DNA of 7,581 nucleotides. Source: Oscillospiraceae bacterium (GTDB lineage: Bacteria > Bacillota > Clostridia > Oscillospirales > Ruminococcaceae). Position numbers and translations under genes: made by a program. The stretch lies in contig JAHHUC010000078.1 in assembly GCA_020024215.1 (NCBI GenBank), positions 1-7,581 on the forward strand, read 5' to 3'. The notes beneath the pieces were generated by a model. The model saw nothing but the letters and a program-made list of their open reading frames with translations, made no database searches and had not been told where the DNA came from. Below, one piece after another: positions 1-6,223 of the stretch; position 1 is the stretch's first letter, and each line of letters begins with the position of its first letter.

Positions 1-349
1 AGGGAAGTGAGCACTGCTCGTCCAGCTCCCTCAGCCTGTCTATCTGGCTTTGATTGAAGCTTGTGAAATTAACCTTTAAAAGCCCTCCCTCTAAAAGGTA
101 TCTGAATTCCAGCATTTCAGACACATCCTCCATAGTCAGCTTTACAACCTCATAGCCGTATCTCGGAATACTTCTTAGCACATTTTCATCGCACAGGGAT
201 ATCAGCGCCTCCCTGACAGGCGATTTGCTGCAATTGTATTTTTCGGTGAGCTTTTTTTCATTGAGAATTTCCTGAGGCTTGTATTCACAATTGAAGATAT
301 CCTCCAAAATAGCATTATAAATAGTTTCCTTCAAATTTGACTGCTTCAT
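1..349 (-). CDS. GntR-family transcriptional regulator, FadR/FCD type (C-terminus beyond window edge)
   Basis: The first 116 residues are visible and the frame is open to the window edge, so the effector-binding domain is mostly missing. The N-terminal part is a GntR winged helix: a helix at about residues 5-20, the HTH at about 31-56 with the diagnostic SPVREAL stretch (43-49), and the wing at RYGYEVV (63-69). From about residue 72 the sequence MEDVSEMLEFRYLLEG begins an FCD (FadR C-terminal) all-helical domain. The start is the ATG at 347-349, preceded by AAGGTGG at a normal distance. It is divergent from the cysteine desulfidase gene across a 184-bp spacer, so by the usual logic of such pairs it probably controls that gene and itself. 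The effector (perhaps cysteine or a related metabolite) is inference only. Family assignment is secure; regulon and ligand are not. Confidence 0.9.
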   Translation of the reverse strand, partial: MKQSNLKETIYNAILEDIFNCEYKPQEILNEKKLTEKYNCSKSPVREALISLCDENVLRSIPRYGYEVVKLTMEDVSEMLEFRYLLEGGLLKVNFTSFNQSQIDRLRELDEQCSLP

Positions 350-371
350 TTTTACCACCTTGATCCATCCT

Positions 372-389
372 TATACTTAAAGAAGTATA
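372..389. promoter_or_regulatory. palindromic candidate operator over the regulator's -10
   Basis: TATACTT and AAGTATA form a perfect 7-bp inverted repeat separated by 4 bases (AAAG). It covers the -10 box and likely start point of the minus-strand gntR promoter, a position where a bound dimer would repress. GntR-family proteins bind short dyads of this kind, so autoregulation is a reasonable inference. AT-rich palindromes also occur by chance. Confidence 0.4.
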
Positions 390-412
390 TAGCAACTTTT
401 GCTCTTTGTAAA
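384..412 (-). promoter_or_regulatory. sigma-A-type promoter of the GntR regulator gene
   Basis: On the minus strand TTTACA (412-407) is followed after exactly 17 bp by TATACT (389-384), a good vegetative promoter. It would give a transcript starting about 7 bases further on, roughly 30 bases before the regulator's ATG. The -10 box forms one arm of the palindrome at 372-389. Confidence 0.6.
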
Positions 413-414
413 GC

Positions 415-442
415 TTGGCAAAATTTTTAATTGCCCTATAAT
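415..442 (+). promoter_or_regulatory. upstream candidate promoter (P1) of the cysteine desulfidase gene
   Basis: TTGGCA (415-420), a 16-bp spacer and TATAAT (437-442). The -10 is perfect, the -35 has one central mismatch, and the spacing is one base shorter than ideal. It lies back to back with the gntR promoter: their -35 boxes are only two bases apart (407-412 and 415-420). Confidence 0.45.
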
Positions 443-453
443 GAAAAAATATC

Positions 454-482
454 TTGAAATAAAGCCTTTTGTGTATTATAAT
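454..482 (+). promoter_or_regulatory. proximal promoter (P2) of the cysteine desulfidase gene
   Basis: TTGAAA (454-459), a 17-bp spacer and a perfect TATAAT (477-482). This is the strongest promoter-like sequence in the spacer. It predicts a start near 489 and a leader of about 45 bases, carrying the AAAGGTGG ribosome binding site just before the ATG at 534. It also shows that the longer open frame beginning at 399 is not the real start. Confidence 0.65.
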
Positions 483-533
483 GTTGATAATATCTTTAAT
501 CATATCAGTAATATTATCAAAGGTGGCGTAAAT

Positions 534-1811
534 ATGACAACTCTTCTTAAAGAGCAGTGTCTCTCTCTTTTAGAGCATGAGCTTATTCCTGCATTGGGAT
601 GTACCGAGCCTATTGCAATTGCTTTGGCAGCTGCAAAGGCAAGAAAGGTATTAGGTGAATTTCCTGAGCATTTAGAGGTGCTTTGCAGCGGAAATATTGT
701 TAAAAATGTAAAGGGCGTTACAGTTCCCAATTCCAAGGGCCTTAAAGGAATAGGCGTAGCTGCGGTTTTGGGCTGTGTAGGCGGAGATGCCGACAACGAC
801 CTGGAGGTTTTAAGCTCTGTTACAGATAAGGACATTGAGGAAACATTGAGGCTTTTGAGCACAGATTTCTTTAGCTGCAAGCTCAAGGAGGGTGTGGATA
901 ATCTCTACATTCAGGCGATAGCCTCCAACAACGGACACAGTGCCTCTGTGACAATAGCAAACAAGCACACCCATGTTGCCGAAATAATCAAGGATGGTCA
1001 GGTTCTGCTCTCTGCCGAAAATGAACCCCAGTCAAACAAGGTTGTGGATAAATCTTTCCTGACAATGAAAAGCATATATGACTTTTCCATGAATGTTGAC
1101 ACCTCCCTTTTAGAGGACACAATAGGCAAGCAGATTGAGCTTAACAGCGTTATTTCCGCCGAAGGTCTTAAAAATGACTATGGCGCAAAAATCGGAAAGA
1201 CACTTTTGGAAACCTGCCACGACTGTGTTGCCACAAGGGCAAGGGCAGCAGCAGCAGCCGGAAGCGATGCCAGAATGGGCGGATGTGCCCTCCCTGTTGT
1301 GATCAATTCAGGAAGCGGAAATCAGGGCCTTACAATATCCCTTTCTGTTTTGGAATATGCCAAGGATTTAAAAAGCAGCAAGGAACAGCTTTACAGGGCT
1401 TTGGCTCTTGCAAATCTCACCTCCATACACATCAAGCAGTATATCGGCAGCCTTTCTGCATTCTGCGGAGCTGTTTCTGCATCAGCAGGCGCAGGTGCCG
1501 GCATAACATATCTTAAAGGCGGAGACTTTGACGCAATTTGCAGAACCATCACAAACACCCTGGCAAATACAGGCGGTATGGTATGTGATGGCGCAAAGGC
1601 CTCCTGCGCTGCCAAAATTGCCAGCGCTCTGGATTCAGCAATAATGGCTTGCAGCATGAGCATGAAGGGCACAGTGTTTGCAAGCGATGAGGGACTTTTG
1701 CAGCCTGATATCGAGCGCACACTAAAGAGCATAGGACACATGGCCAAGGAAGGCATGAGGTCCACAGACCTGGAAATTTTAAAAATAATGACAGGCGAAA
1801 CAACATTTTAA
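534..1811 (+). CDS. cyuA: L-cysteine desulfidase family protein (CyuA/YhaM, UPF0597, serine dehydratase alpha-like)
   Basis: A 425-residue cytoplasmic enzyme of the family that splits L-cysteine to pyruvate, ammonia and sulfide with an oxygen-sensitive iron-sulfur cluster rather than PLP. Visible family motifs are LGCTEP near the N-terminus (Cys23), NGHSASV around residues 133-139, NSGSGNQG (258-265) and CDGAKASC (351-358). Cys23, one of the later cysteines (Cys251 or Cys351) and Cys358 are candidates for cluster ligands. Length matches the family. I chose the ATG at 534 because AAAGGTGG precedes it and both candidate promoters lie upstream. An in-frame ATG at 399 would add 45 residues encoded by promoter DNA. 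The gene stands alone, divergent from a GntR regulator and closed by a terminator at 1829. Substrate is inferred from the family; a serine-deaminating activity cannot be excluded from sequence. Confidence 0.88.
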   Translation: MTTLLKEQCLSLLEHELIPALGCTEPIAIALAAAKARKVLGEFPEHLEVLCSGNIVKNVKGVTVPNSKGLKGIGVAAVLGCVGGDADNDLEVLSSVTDKDIEETLRLLSTDFFSCKLKEGVDNLYIQAIASNNGHSASVTIANKHTHVAEIIKDGQVLLSAENEPQSNKVVDKSFLTMKSIYDFSMNVDTSLLEDTIGKQIELNSVISAEGLKNDYGAKIGKTLLETCHDCVATRARAAAAAGSDARMGGCALPVVINSGSGNQGLTISLSVLEYAKDLKSSKEQLYRALALANLTSIHIKQYIGSLSAFCGAVSASAGAGAGITYLKGGDFDAICRTITNTLANTGGMVCDGAKASCAAKIASALDSAIMACSMSMKGTVFASDEGLLQPDIERTLKSIGHMAKEGMRSTDLEILKIMTGETTF

Positions 1812-1828
1812 TATATTGCATAATTTAT

Positions 1829-1859
1829 AAAAAAGAGCGGCTTAAAACCGCTCTTTTTT
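1829..1859. terminator. bidirectional intrinsic terminator between cyuA and pdp
   Basis: A perfect 12-bp stem (1829-1840 with 1848-1859) around a 7-base loop. The G+C core GAGCGG/CCGCTC is flanked by six A on the left and six T on the right, so it gives a U tract in both directions. It serves the convergent cyuA (plus) and folD-pdp (minus) transcripts. The pdp stop codon (1858-1860) lies inside its right arm. Confidence 0.9.
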
Positions 1860-3171
1860 ATAAATCTTCTTTTGTAATGCGCTTTTTGATGATCGGCTGC
1901 AGCTTTACAGGTTCACTGCTGTATGAAACAGCGCTTATGAATACATCAGAGGCATTTGCAATGCTCTGCTGTTTATTTGTCAGCAGTGTGGCTATCACAT
2001 CCCCCTTATTCACCCTGTCACCTGTTTTTTTATGCATATAGATTCCGGCTGAAAAATCTATTAGGCTGTCCTTTGTCTCTCTTCCTGCACCCAGCAAAGA
2101 GGCTGCCACACCTATTTTATATGTATCCATTCCGGAAATGAAGCCATCTGCCTCGGATAAGATGTCATGGGAAAAGCCGGCCTTTTCAAAAAGAGCAGTA
2201 TCTCTCAAAAATCTCTCATCACCGCCCTGAGCTTTTACCATTGCACAAAGGCTCTCAAAGGCTTTCTTTTCATCAATGGCAGCTGTAACCTCTTTTCTTG
2301 AATCCTCAAAGCTTATTTTTTTAGCCATCGCCACCATATTTGAAGCAAGCTCTATGCAAACTCCTCTCAAATCCTCCGTTCCCTCTCCCAAAAGAGTTTT
2401 GACAGCCTCAATGACCTCAATGTTGTTTCCGACAGCATGACCTAAGGGCCTGTCCATATCAGAAATAACTGCCCTTACATCTCTTCCTGCATGCTCTCCT
2501 ATTGCAACCATGGTCTTTGCCAGTTTTTCTGCTTCAGCTTCTGTTTTGCAGAAGGCGCCGCTTCCTGTTTTGACATCCAAAACTATGCCGTCAGCACCGC
2601 TTGCCAGCTTTTTGCTCATTATGGATGCTGCTATAAGCGGTATGCTGTCAACAGTGGCTGTCACATCTCTCAGGGCATAGAGCTTTTTGTCAACAGGTGC
2701 AAAATTGCCTGTCTGTCCCACTATGGAGCAGCCAACCTCGTTTACCACCTTGAAAAATTCATCTGTGCTCAAGGATGTGTTGCAGCCGGGAATGGACTCC
2801 AATTTATCTATTGTTCCGCCTGTATGCCCCAAGCCCCTTCCGCTCATTTTGGCAACCTTTACACCCAAGGATGCTACAACAGGCACAACTATCAGGGAGG
2901 TCTTATCCCCCACCCCTCCGGTGGAGTGCTTATCCACCTTATAGCCGTTGATGGATGAAAGATCTGCTGTATCGCCTGAGCCTGCCATCAGAAGAGTAAG
3001 CCTTGCAGTTTCCCTGTCGGTCATTCCGTTAAAATAAACAGCCATTAAAAATGCGGCTATCTGATAGTCAGGTATGCTTTTATCCGCCACACCATTTGTA
3101 AAAAATTCCAGCTCCTCATCTGTAAGCTGCTGTGCCCTTTTTTTCTTTTCTATAATATCTACCATTCTCAT
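1858..3171 (-). CDS. pdp: pyrimidine-nucleoside phosphorylase
   Basis: A 437-residue enzyme, slightly longer than the Bacillus protein, that reversibly phosphorolyses uridine, thymidine and deoxyuridine to the base plus (deoxy)ribose-1-phosphate for salvage or catabolism. It has the full nucleoside phosphorylase II layout: an N-terminal helical domain, the phosphate-binding KHSTGGVGD (81-89), the signature SGRGLGHTGGTIDKLE (110-125), pyrimidine-contacting Arg168, Ser183 and Lys187 in LRDVTATVDSIPLIAASIMSK, and a PYNP C-terminal domain from about residue 345. Nothing catalytic is missing. Translation starts 7 bases after the folD stop. Its ribosome binding site AAAGGA (3187-3182) lies inside the last folD codons, which implies translational coupling. 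A second ATG two codons in (MRM) is possible but further from the site. Members near this sequence usually accept both uridine and thymidine; exact preference is not readable. Confidence 0.94.
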   Translation of the reverse strand: MRMVDIIEKKKRAQQLTDEELEFFTNGVADKSIPDYQIAAFLMAVYFNGMTDRETARLTLLMAGSGDTADLSSINGYKVDKHSTGGVGDKTSLIVVPVVASLGVKVAKMSGRGLGHTGGTIDKLESIPGCNTSLSTDEFFKVVNEVGCSIVGQTGNFAPVDKKLYALRDVTATVDSIPLIAASIMSKKLASGADGIVLDVKTGSGAFCKTEAEAEKLAKTMVAIGEHAGRDVRAVISDMDRPLGHAVGNNIEVIEAVKTLLGEGTEDLRGVCIELASNMVAMAKKISFEDSRKEVTAAIDEKKAFESLCAMVKAQGGDERFLRDTALFEKAGFSHDILSEADGFISGMDTYKIGVAASLLGAGRETKDSLIDFSAGIYMHKKTGDRVNKGDVIATLLTNKQQSIANASDVFISAVSYSSEPVKLQPIIKKRITKEDL

Positions 3172-3178
3172 AAAAGCA

Positions 3179-4042
3179 TCATCCTTTATTCTGACAATTC
3201 ATTCTCTCGCAGGAGATAACAATATGGCGCATCAAAACAGATGTTGTAACAGAGCCGACGCCTCCCGGCACAGGTGAAACGGCATTTACACAGCCTTCCA
3301 CATTTTCAAAATCCACGTCTCCGCAGAGCTTGTTGTTCTCATCATAATTTATTCCCACATCTATTATAACCTGATTTGAAGAGGTGAAGCTTTTATTAAG
3401 ATATTTAGCCCTTCCGATAGCTGAAATTATGATATCTGCATTTTTGCATATCTCTTCAATATTTTTGGTTTTGGAATGGCATATTGTAACAGTTGCATTC
3501 TCCTTCATAAGCATCATGGAAACAGGCTTACCTATCACCAGGCTTCTGCCCAATACAACAACATTTTTTCCCTTTAGCTCTATGTTGTTGAATTTCAAAA
3601 GCTCCAGACACGCCTCGGCTGTGCAGGGCGCAAAAACATTTTCATCACCGGCATAAAGACCTGCCATTGATTTGGATGTGATTCCGTCTGCGTCTTTAGC
3701 AGCCAAAAGAGTATCGCATATCCTCTTTTCATCAAGACCCTTTGGGAGAGGACGCATCATAAGGACACCATTTATCTTTTCATCGTCATTTATCTCTGTC
3801 AGCTTTGCTATAAGCTCCTCCTCCTTGGTGTCAGACGGCATTGTCACCAATACAGTTTTAAGTCCATGCTTTTCAAATTTTTTCACAACAGACTTTTCAT
3901 ATGAAATATCGTCAGGATTTTCTCCCAATCTTACAATTGCAGCAGCGGGCACTATTCCCTTTGAGGCAAGCTTTTCTATTCTTTCCTCCAGCTGCTGTGC
4001 AATAGCCTTTCCGGCAGGCGCTCCCTTTAACAAATAAGCCAT
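3179..4042 (-). CDS. folD: methylenetetrahydrofolate dehydrogenase, FolD family (variant lacking catalytic Lys/Gln)
   Basis: A 287-residue cytoplasmic folate enzyme that oxidises 5,10-methylene-THF to methenyl-THF; in most bacteria the same site also hydrolyses methenyl- to formyl-THF. Tyr48 in DDISYEKS, the KDADG folate-binding Asp (Asp119), the Rossmann motif GRSLVIGKP (165-173) and the C-terminal PVPGGVG (257-263) are all present. However, the catalytic Lys expected four residues after the Tyr is Val52. The Gln expected in the VQLPLP-type motif is Met96 (sequence LMMRPLP). Those two residues serve the cyclohydrolase step in the well-studied enzymes, so this protein may be mainly a dehydrogenase; that is inference. 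From memory, clostridial FolD proteins share this pattern. The start has a textbook AGGAGG (4053-4048) five bases upstream. It is the first gene of the folD-pdp operon. Confidence 0.92.
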   Translation of the reverse strand: MAYLLKGAPAGKAIAQQLEERIEKLASKGIVPAAAIVRLGENPDDISYEKSVVKKFEKHGLKTVLVTMPSDTKEEELIAKLTEINDDEKINGVLMMRPLPKGLDEKRICDTLLAAKDADGITSKSMAGLYAGDENVFAPCTAEACLELLKFNNIELKGKNVVVLGRSLVIGKPVSMMLMKENATVTICHSKTKNIEEICKNADIIISAIGRAKYLNKSFTSSNQVIIDVGINYDENNKLCGDVDFENVEGCVNAVSPVPGGVGSVTTSVLMRHIVISCERMNCQNKG

Positions 4043-4069
4043 GATATCCTCCTAAAAGTTGATATCCAT

Positions 4070-4098
4070 ATTATATAGCGTTTAAGGCATTTTTTCCA
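4070..4098 (-). promoter_or_regulatory. candidate promoter of the folD-pdp operon
   Basis: On the minus strand TGGAAA (4098-4093), a 17-bp spacer and a perfect TATAAT (4075-4070). This predicts a start near 4063 and a leader of about 20 bases. The -35 is only a four-of-six match, so the strength is uncertain. It overlaps one copy of the direct repeat described at 4086-4124. Confidence 0.5.
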
Positions 4099-4124
4099 GT
4101 GTATTATTAAATATGGCATTTTTT
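4086..4124. repeat. direct repeat of GGCATTTTTT upstream of folD
   Basis: GGCATTTTTT occurs at 4086-4095 and again at 4115-4124, a 29-bp period. The first copy overlaps the -35 and spacer of the folD promoter. The second is upstream of it and also upstream of the divergent SASP gene. The spacing is close to but not exactly three helical turns. It could be a pair of regulator sites or simply AT-rich recurrence; no known operator was recognised. Confidence 0.3.
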
Positions 4125-4153
4125 GCATACTTTGATAATAATTTTCAGTAATA

Positions 4154-4181
4154 TTAACAAGCAAAAGGCTGATAATATAAT
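4154..4181 (+). promoter_or_regulatory. candidate promoter region of the SASP gene
   Basis: Two readings overlap. A vegetative-like promoter has TTAACA (4154-4159), a 16-bp spacer and TATAAT (4176-4181). A forespore sigma-G-like reading has TAATA (4149-4153), a 17-bp spacer and GATAATA (4171-4177), each box one base off the usual form. Genes of this family are normally made in the forespore under sigma-G, so the second is expected biologically, but the sequence does not decide between them. Confidence 0.35.
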
Positions 4182-4226
4182 TGCAAACGCTTTAAAATAT
4201 ATTTTTAAAAGCAAGGAGTATCAGTT

Positions 4227-4421
4227 ATGACAAGTAATAACAAGATCGTGGTTCCCGAAGCAAAGGCTGCTATGGAAAAATTTAAAATGGAAGCTGCCAA
4301 TGAAGTGGGCGTTAACCTCAAGCAGGGCTATAACGGAGATCTCACATCCCGTCAGGCAGGCTCTATCGGCGGACAGATGGTTAAGAAAATGATCGAGTCC
4401 TACGAAAACTCTTTGAAGTAG
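4227..4421 (+). CDS. alpha/beta-type small acid-soluble spore protein (SASP)
   Basis: A 64-residue protein of the family that coats and protects spore-core DNA from UV, heat and oxidative damage and is digested to amino acids at germination. It has both conserved blocks: the N-terminal VVPEAKAAMEKFKMEAANEVGV (residues 8-29), with the germination-protease region around Glu22-Glu26, and the C-terminal SRQAGSIGGQMVKKMIESYE (41-60), which contains the DNA-binding helix. Length is typical of clostridial members. AAGGAG at 4213-4218 lies eight bases before the ATG. It is a single-gene unit, divergent from folD, with its own terminator at 4506. The residue after the putative cleavage Glu22 is Ala where Bacillus proteins have Ile or Phe. 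Its presence is the clearest sign that the organism makes endospores. The paralogue name (SspA, SspC and so on) cannot be assigned. Confidence 0.95.
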   Translation: MTSNNKIVVPEAKAAMEKFKMEAANEVGVNLKQGYNGDLTSRQAGSIGGQMVKKMIESYENSLK

Positions 4422-4458
4422 AAAAAGGCAGAAGGCTCTTCATTTTTATGGAGAATAT

Positions 4459-4505
4459 CAAAGGGATGCTTCCAAAAGTTTATGGAATTGAAATATATCC
4501 CTTTG
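4459..4505 (+). other. long-range hairpin in the SASP 3' untranslated region
   Basis: CAAAGGGAT (4459-4467) and ATCCCTTTG (4497-4505) are perfect 9-bp complements. A nested TTCCA (4470-4474) and TGGAA (4483-4487) pair lies inside them. The outer stem ends at 4505, exactly one base before the terminator stem begins at 4506, so the two could stack end to end in the transcript. This suggests a structured 3' end, perhaps for mRNA stability. Confidence 0.4.
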
Positions 4506-4541
4506 AAACGGCGGTTATACTGCGGTATGACCGCCGTTTTT
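4506..4541. terminator. intrinsic terminator after the SASP gene (probably bidirectional)
   Basis: A 15-bp stem (4506-4520 with 4525-4539, one G-T wobble) with a TGCG tetraloop and a G+C-rich GGCGG/CCGCC core. It is followed by T4-T5 on the plus strand and preceded by AAA, giving a shorter U tract on the minus strand. It ends the SASP transcript. On the other strand it would end any transcript coming from the MATE gene through the decayed region at 4515-4818. Confidence 0.88.
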
Positions 4542-4818
4542 GCCTTTGTTTTGCACCATTTCCTGATGTTGCTTTAGCAAATAATTCCTCACCTTTTTGT
4601 TCAATTTGCAAGCTGTGATTATCATTTTGCCAATAAAAAGCAGCATAGCCAGAGCAGGGCTGTATTTATAGACTGCCAATTCAAAGTGAAATAGCTGATT
4701 GTTGATGAAATGGCATCAGCTGTAATATAAATTGCAATGACATATCTCTCACTTTTTTAAAGGACAGCTGTGAAAAGAAATTATCCCATCTGACACCGGA
4801 AAATTCTAATTTTCTGCC
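4515..4818 (-). pseudogene. frame-broken remnant of a small membrane protein
   Basis: This roughly 300-base stretch has no intact gene, but its minus strand reads as protein-like pieces in successive frames. From 4818 the frame gives FSGVRWDNFFSQLSFKKVR. A second frame near 4750 gives the hydrophobic YVIAIYITADAISSTISYF. From 4715 a third frame runs 66 residues to a stop at 4515-4517 and contains ELAVYKYSPALAMLLFIGKM, then a basic tail with KLNKKVRNYLLKQHQEM. One or two frameshifts would join them into a protein of about 100 residues with one or two membrane segments. No start codon with a ribosome binding site is seen. It follows the MATE gene on the same strand and its stop falls inside the shared terminator, as a former last gene of that unit would. 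I do not recognise the family. It could also be chance. Confidence 0.4.
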
Positions 4819-4835
4819 CTAGACAGTCACTTCTT

Positions 4836-6167
4836 TTAGTATCCGTATTTTCCTTTGTATTTTCCAAACATAGCAAGTGACAAACAGATTGCCGCAAATT
4901 CCGCAGCAGGTGTCGCAAACCATACTCCGGTTACGTCAAAAAGTGCGGGAAGTATCAGCATAGCAGCCACCATAAATACAAAGGAGCGTGAAAAAGCAAG
5001 CACTGCCGAAACAATTCCATTGGATAAGGCTGTAAACATTCCGCTGACAAAAACATTACAGCCTATAAAGATAAGGGCAAGTGAGCAGATATGATTTCCT
5101 GTGACCGCCAAGTCATATACCGGGTTATCCGGGCGGGCAAACACCGACACAAGCGGCTCTGTAAGGGTCAGCGAAGCCACAAGGGTCACAACAGCAATCA
5201 CACTGATAATCTGAAAGCTCATGTGTATCAATTTCTTTAATTTTCCGTGATTTTGTTCTCCGTAATAAAAACTTATCATAGGCGCAACACCATAGGAATA
5301 GCCGGTGTAAAGCGAGGTGGCGAACATCAGCACATACATGATGATGGTAATGGCTGCAACGCCGTTTTCTCCCACATATTTCAGCATTGTCCAGTTGAAC
5401 ATCATGGTGACAATGCCTGTTACTAAGGCAGTCGCCATTTCCGAACTGCCGTTTGCGGCAGCTTCCCACAAGGTTTTTCTCCGGCATACCGGCTTTACAA
5501 AATGCAGCAGGCTGTTTTTTTGAAAAAACAGCACAATTCCCACAGCTGCCGTAACAGAATAGCCTAAGCCGGTAGCAATGGCTGCCCCTGCAATTCCCAT
5601 ATCAAATACAGCAATCAGAACATAATCAAGAACCATATTCAACACACCCCCTGCAATGGAGCAGACCATGGAAAGGCCTGACTTTCCGGCAGCAATCATA
5701 TAAAGTGTGAAGTTGTTCATCAAAAGTATCGGAATTGTAAAAATCAAATAATGGTTCAAATAATCATGGCAGTAAGAAAATACAGCCAAGGAAAGCTTCA
5801 TGCTTTTAAATATGCCATCCATGATAAGATAGCCTAAGACAGACATAATAAACCCTGCAATCACATTGACAACAATCAGAAATGTAAAGTCCTCATTTGC
5901 TTCTTTTATTTTTTGTTCTCCGACCTTTCGCATAATGACAGCACTTCCACCTGTGGCAAGCATGGTGGAAATGGCAGTTACCAGTGAGATAATCGGGGCG
6001 GTCAAATTGACTGCGGATAGTGCATCTGTACCAATCAGATTAGATACAAACAGACCGTCCACCATTGTATAAAAGGACATGAATACTGTCATAACAACAG
6101 TTGGGACGGCAAATTTCAAAACGTTCTTTAATGTTACCGGGCGCATGTACGCATTATCGCTGGGCAT
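4836..6167 (-). CDS. MATE-family multidrug/sodium antiporter (MepA-like efflux pump)
   Basis: A 443-residue, very hydrophobic inner-membrane protein with about twelve membrane segments arranged as two similar halves, the normal MATE size. Visible family features are the first-helix region AVPTVVMTVFMSFYTMVDGLFVSN (20-43), GTDALSAVNLTAP (46-58), TGGSAVIMRKVGEQ (72-85), NMVLDYVLI (177-185) and the second-half counterpart GVAPMISFYYGEQN (293-306). Such pumps expel cationic drugs and dyes in exchange for sodium or protons; the substrate here is unknown. Translation starts at the ATG at 6165-6167, with AAGGAGG (6184-6178) ten bases upstream. The gene is divergent from a MerR-type regulator across 80 bp, and the promoter has MerR-type 19-bp spacing, so drug-induced activation by that regulator is likely. 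Downstream lies the remnant at 4515-4818 and then a terminator. Confidence 0.93.
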   Translation of the reverse strand: MPSDNAYMRPVTLKNVLKFAVPTVVMTVFMSFYTMVDGLFVSNLIGTDALSAVNLTAPIISLVTAISTMLATGGSAVIMRKVGEQKIKEANEDFTFLIVVNVIAGFIMSVLGYLIMDGIFKSMKLSLAVFSYCHDYLNHYLIFTIPILLMNNFTLYMIAAGKSGLSMVCSIAGGVLNMVLDYVLIAVFDMGIAGAAIATGLGYSVTAAVGIVLFFQKNSLLHFVKPVCRRKTLWEAAANGSSEMATALVTGIVTMMFNWTMLKYVGENGVAAITIIMYVLMFATSLYTGYSYGVAPMISFYYGEQNHGKLKKLIHMSFQIISVIAVVTLVASLTLTEPLVSVFARPDNPVYDLAVTGNHICSLALIFIGCNVFVSGMFTALSNGIVSAVLAFSRSFVFMVAAMLILPALFDVTGVWFATPAAEFAAICLSLAMFGKYKGKYGY

Positions 6168-6182
6168 AAATTAAAATCCTCC

Positions 6183-6223
6183 TTGTTTTCTCTTTTGACA
6201 TTTTATATAATAAACTGTACAGT
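6183..6223 (+). promoter_or_regulatory. candidate promoters of the MerR-family regulator gene
   Basis: Two plus-strand options overlap. One is TTGACA (6195-6200), 17 bp, TACAGT (6218-6223), with a perfect -35 and a -10 buried in the operator, which would give autorepression. The other is TTGTTT (6183-6188), 17 bp, TATAAT (6206-6211), with a perfect -10 and a poor -35. Either places the start shortly before the ribosome binding site AAGGGGG (6236-6242). Confidence 0.4.

Noticed and set aside
315..503. 62-residue minus-strand ORF across the gntR-cyuA spacer
   Set aside because: It overlaps the gntR start and both sets of promoters, is rich in Ile and Lys as expected of AT-rich noncoding DNA, and has no supporting start signal.
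399..533. 45-residue N-terminal extension of the cysteine desulfidase
   Set aside because: It would be translated from the promoter region, lacks a good ribosome binding site and does not resemble family N-termini, while the ATG at 534 has AAAGGTGG and fits the family length.
4449..4616. 55-codon plus-strand ORF starting MENIKGML
   Set aside because: It runs through the strong terminator at 4506-4541, its ribosome binding site is too far away, and no family resemblance is seen.
5125..5487. 120-residue minus-strand ORF inside the MATE gene
   Set aside because: It is an out-of-frame shadow of the MATE coding sequence, with odd Cys/His-rich composition.
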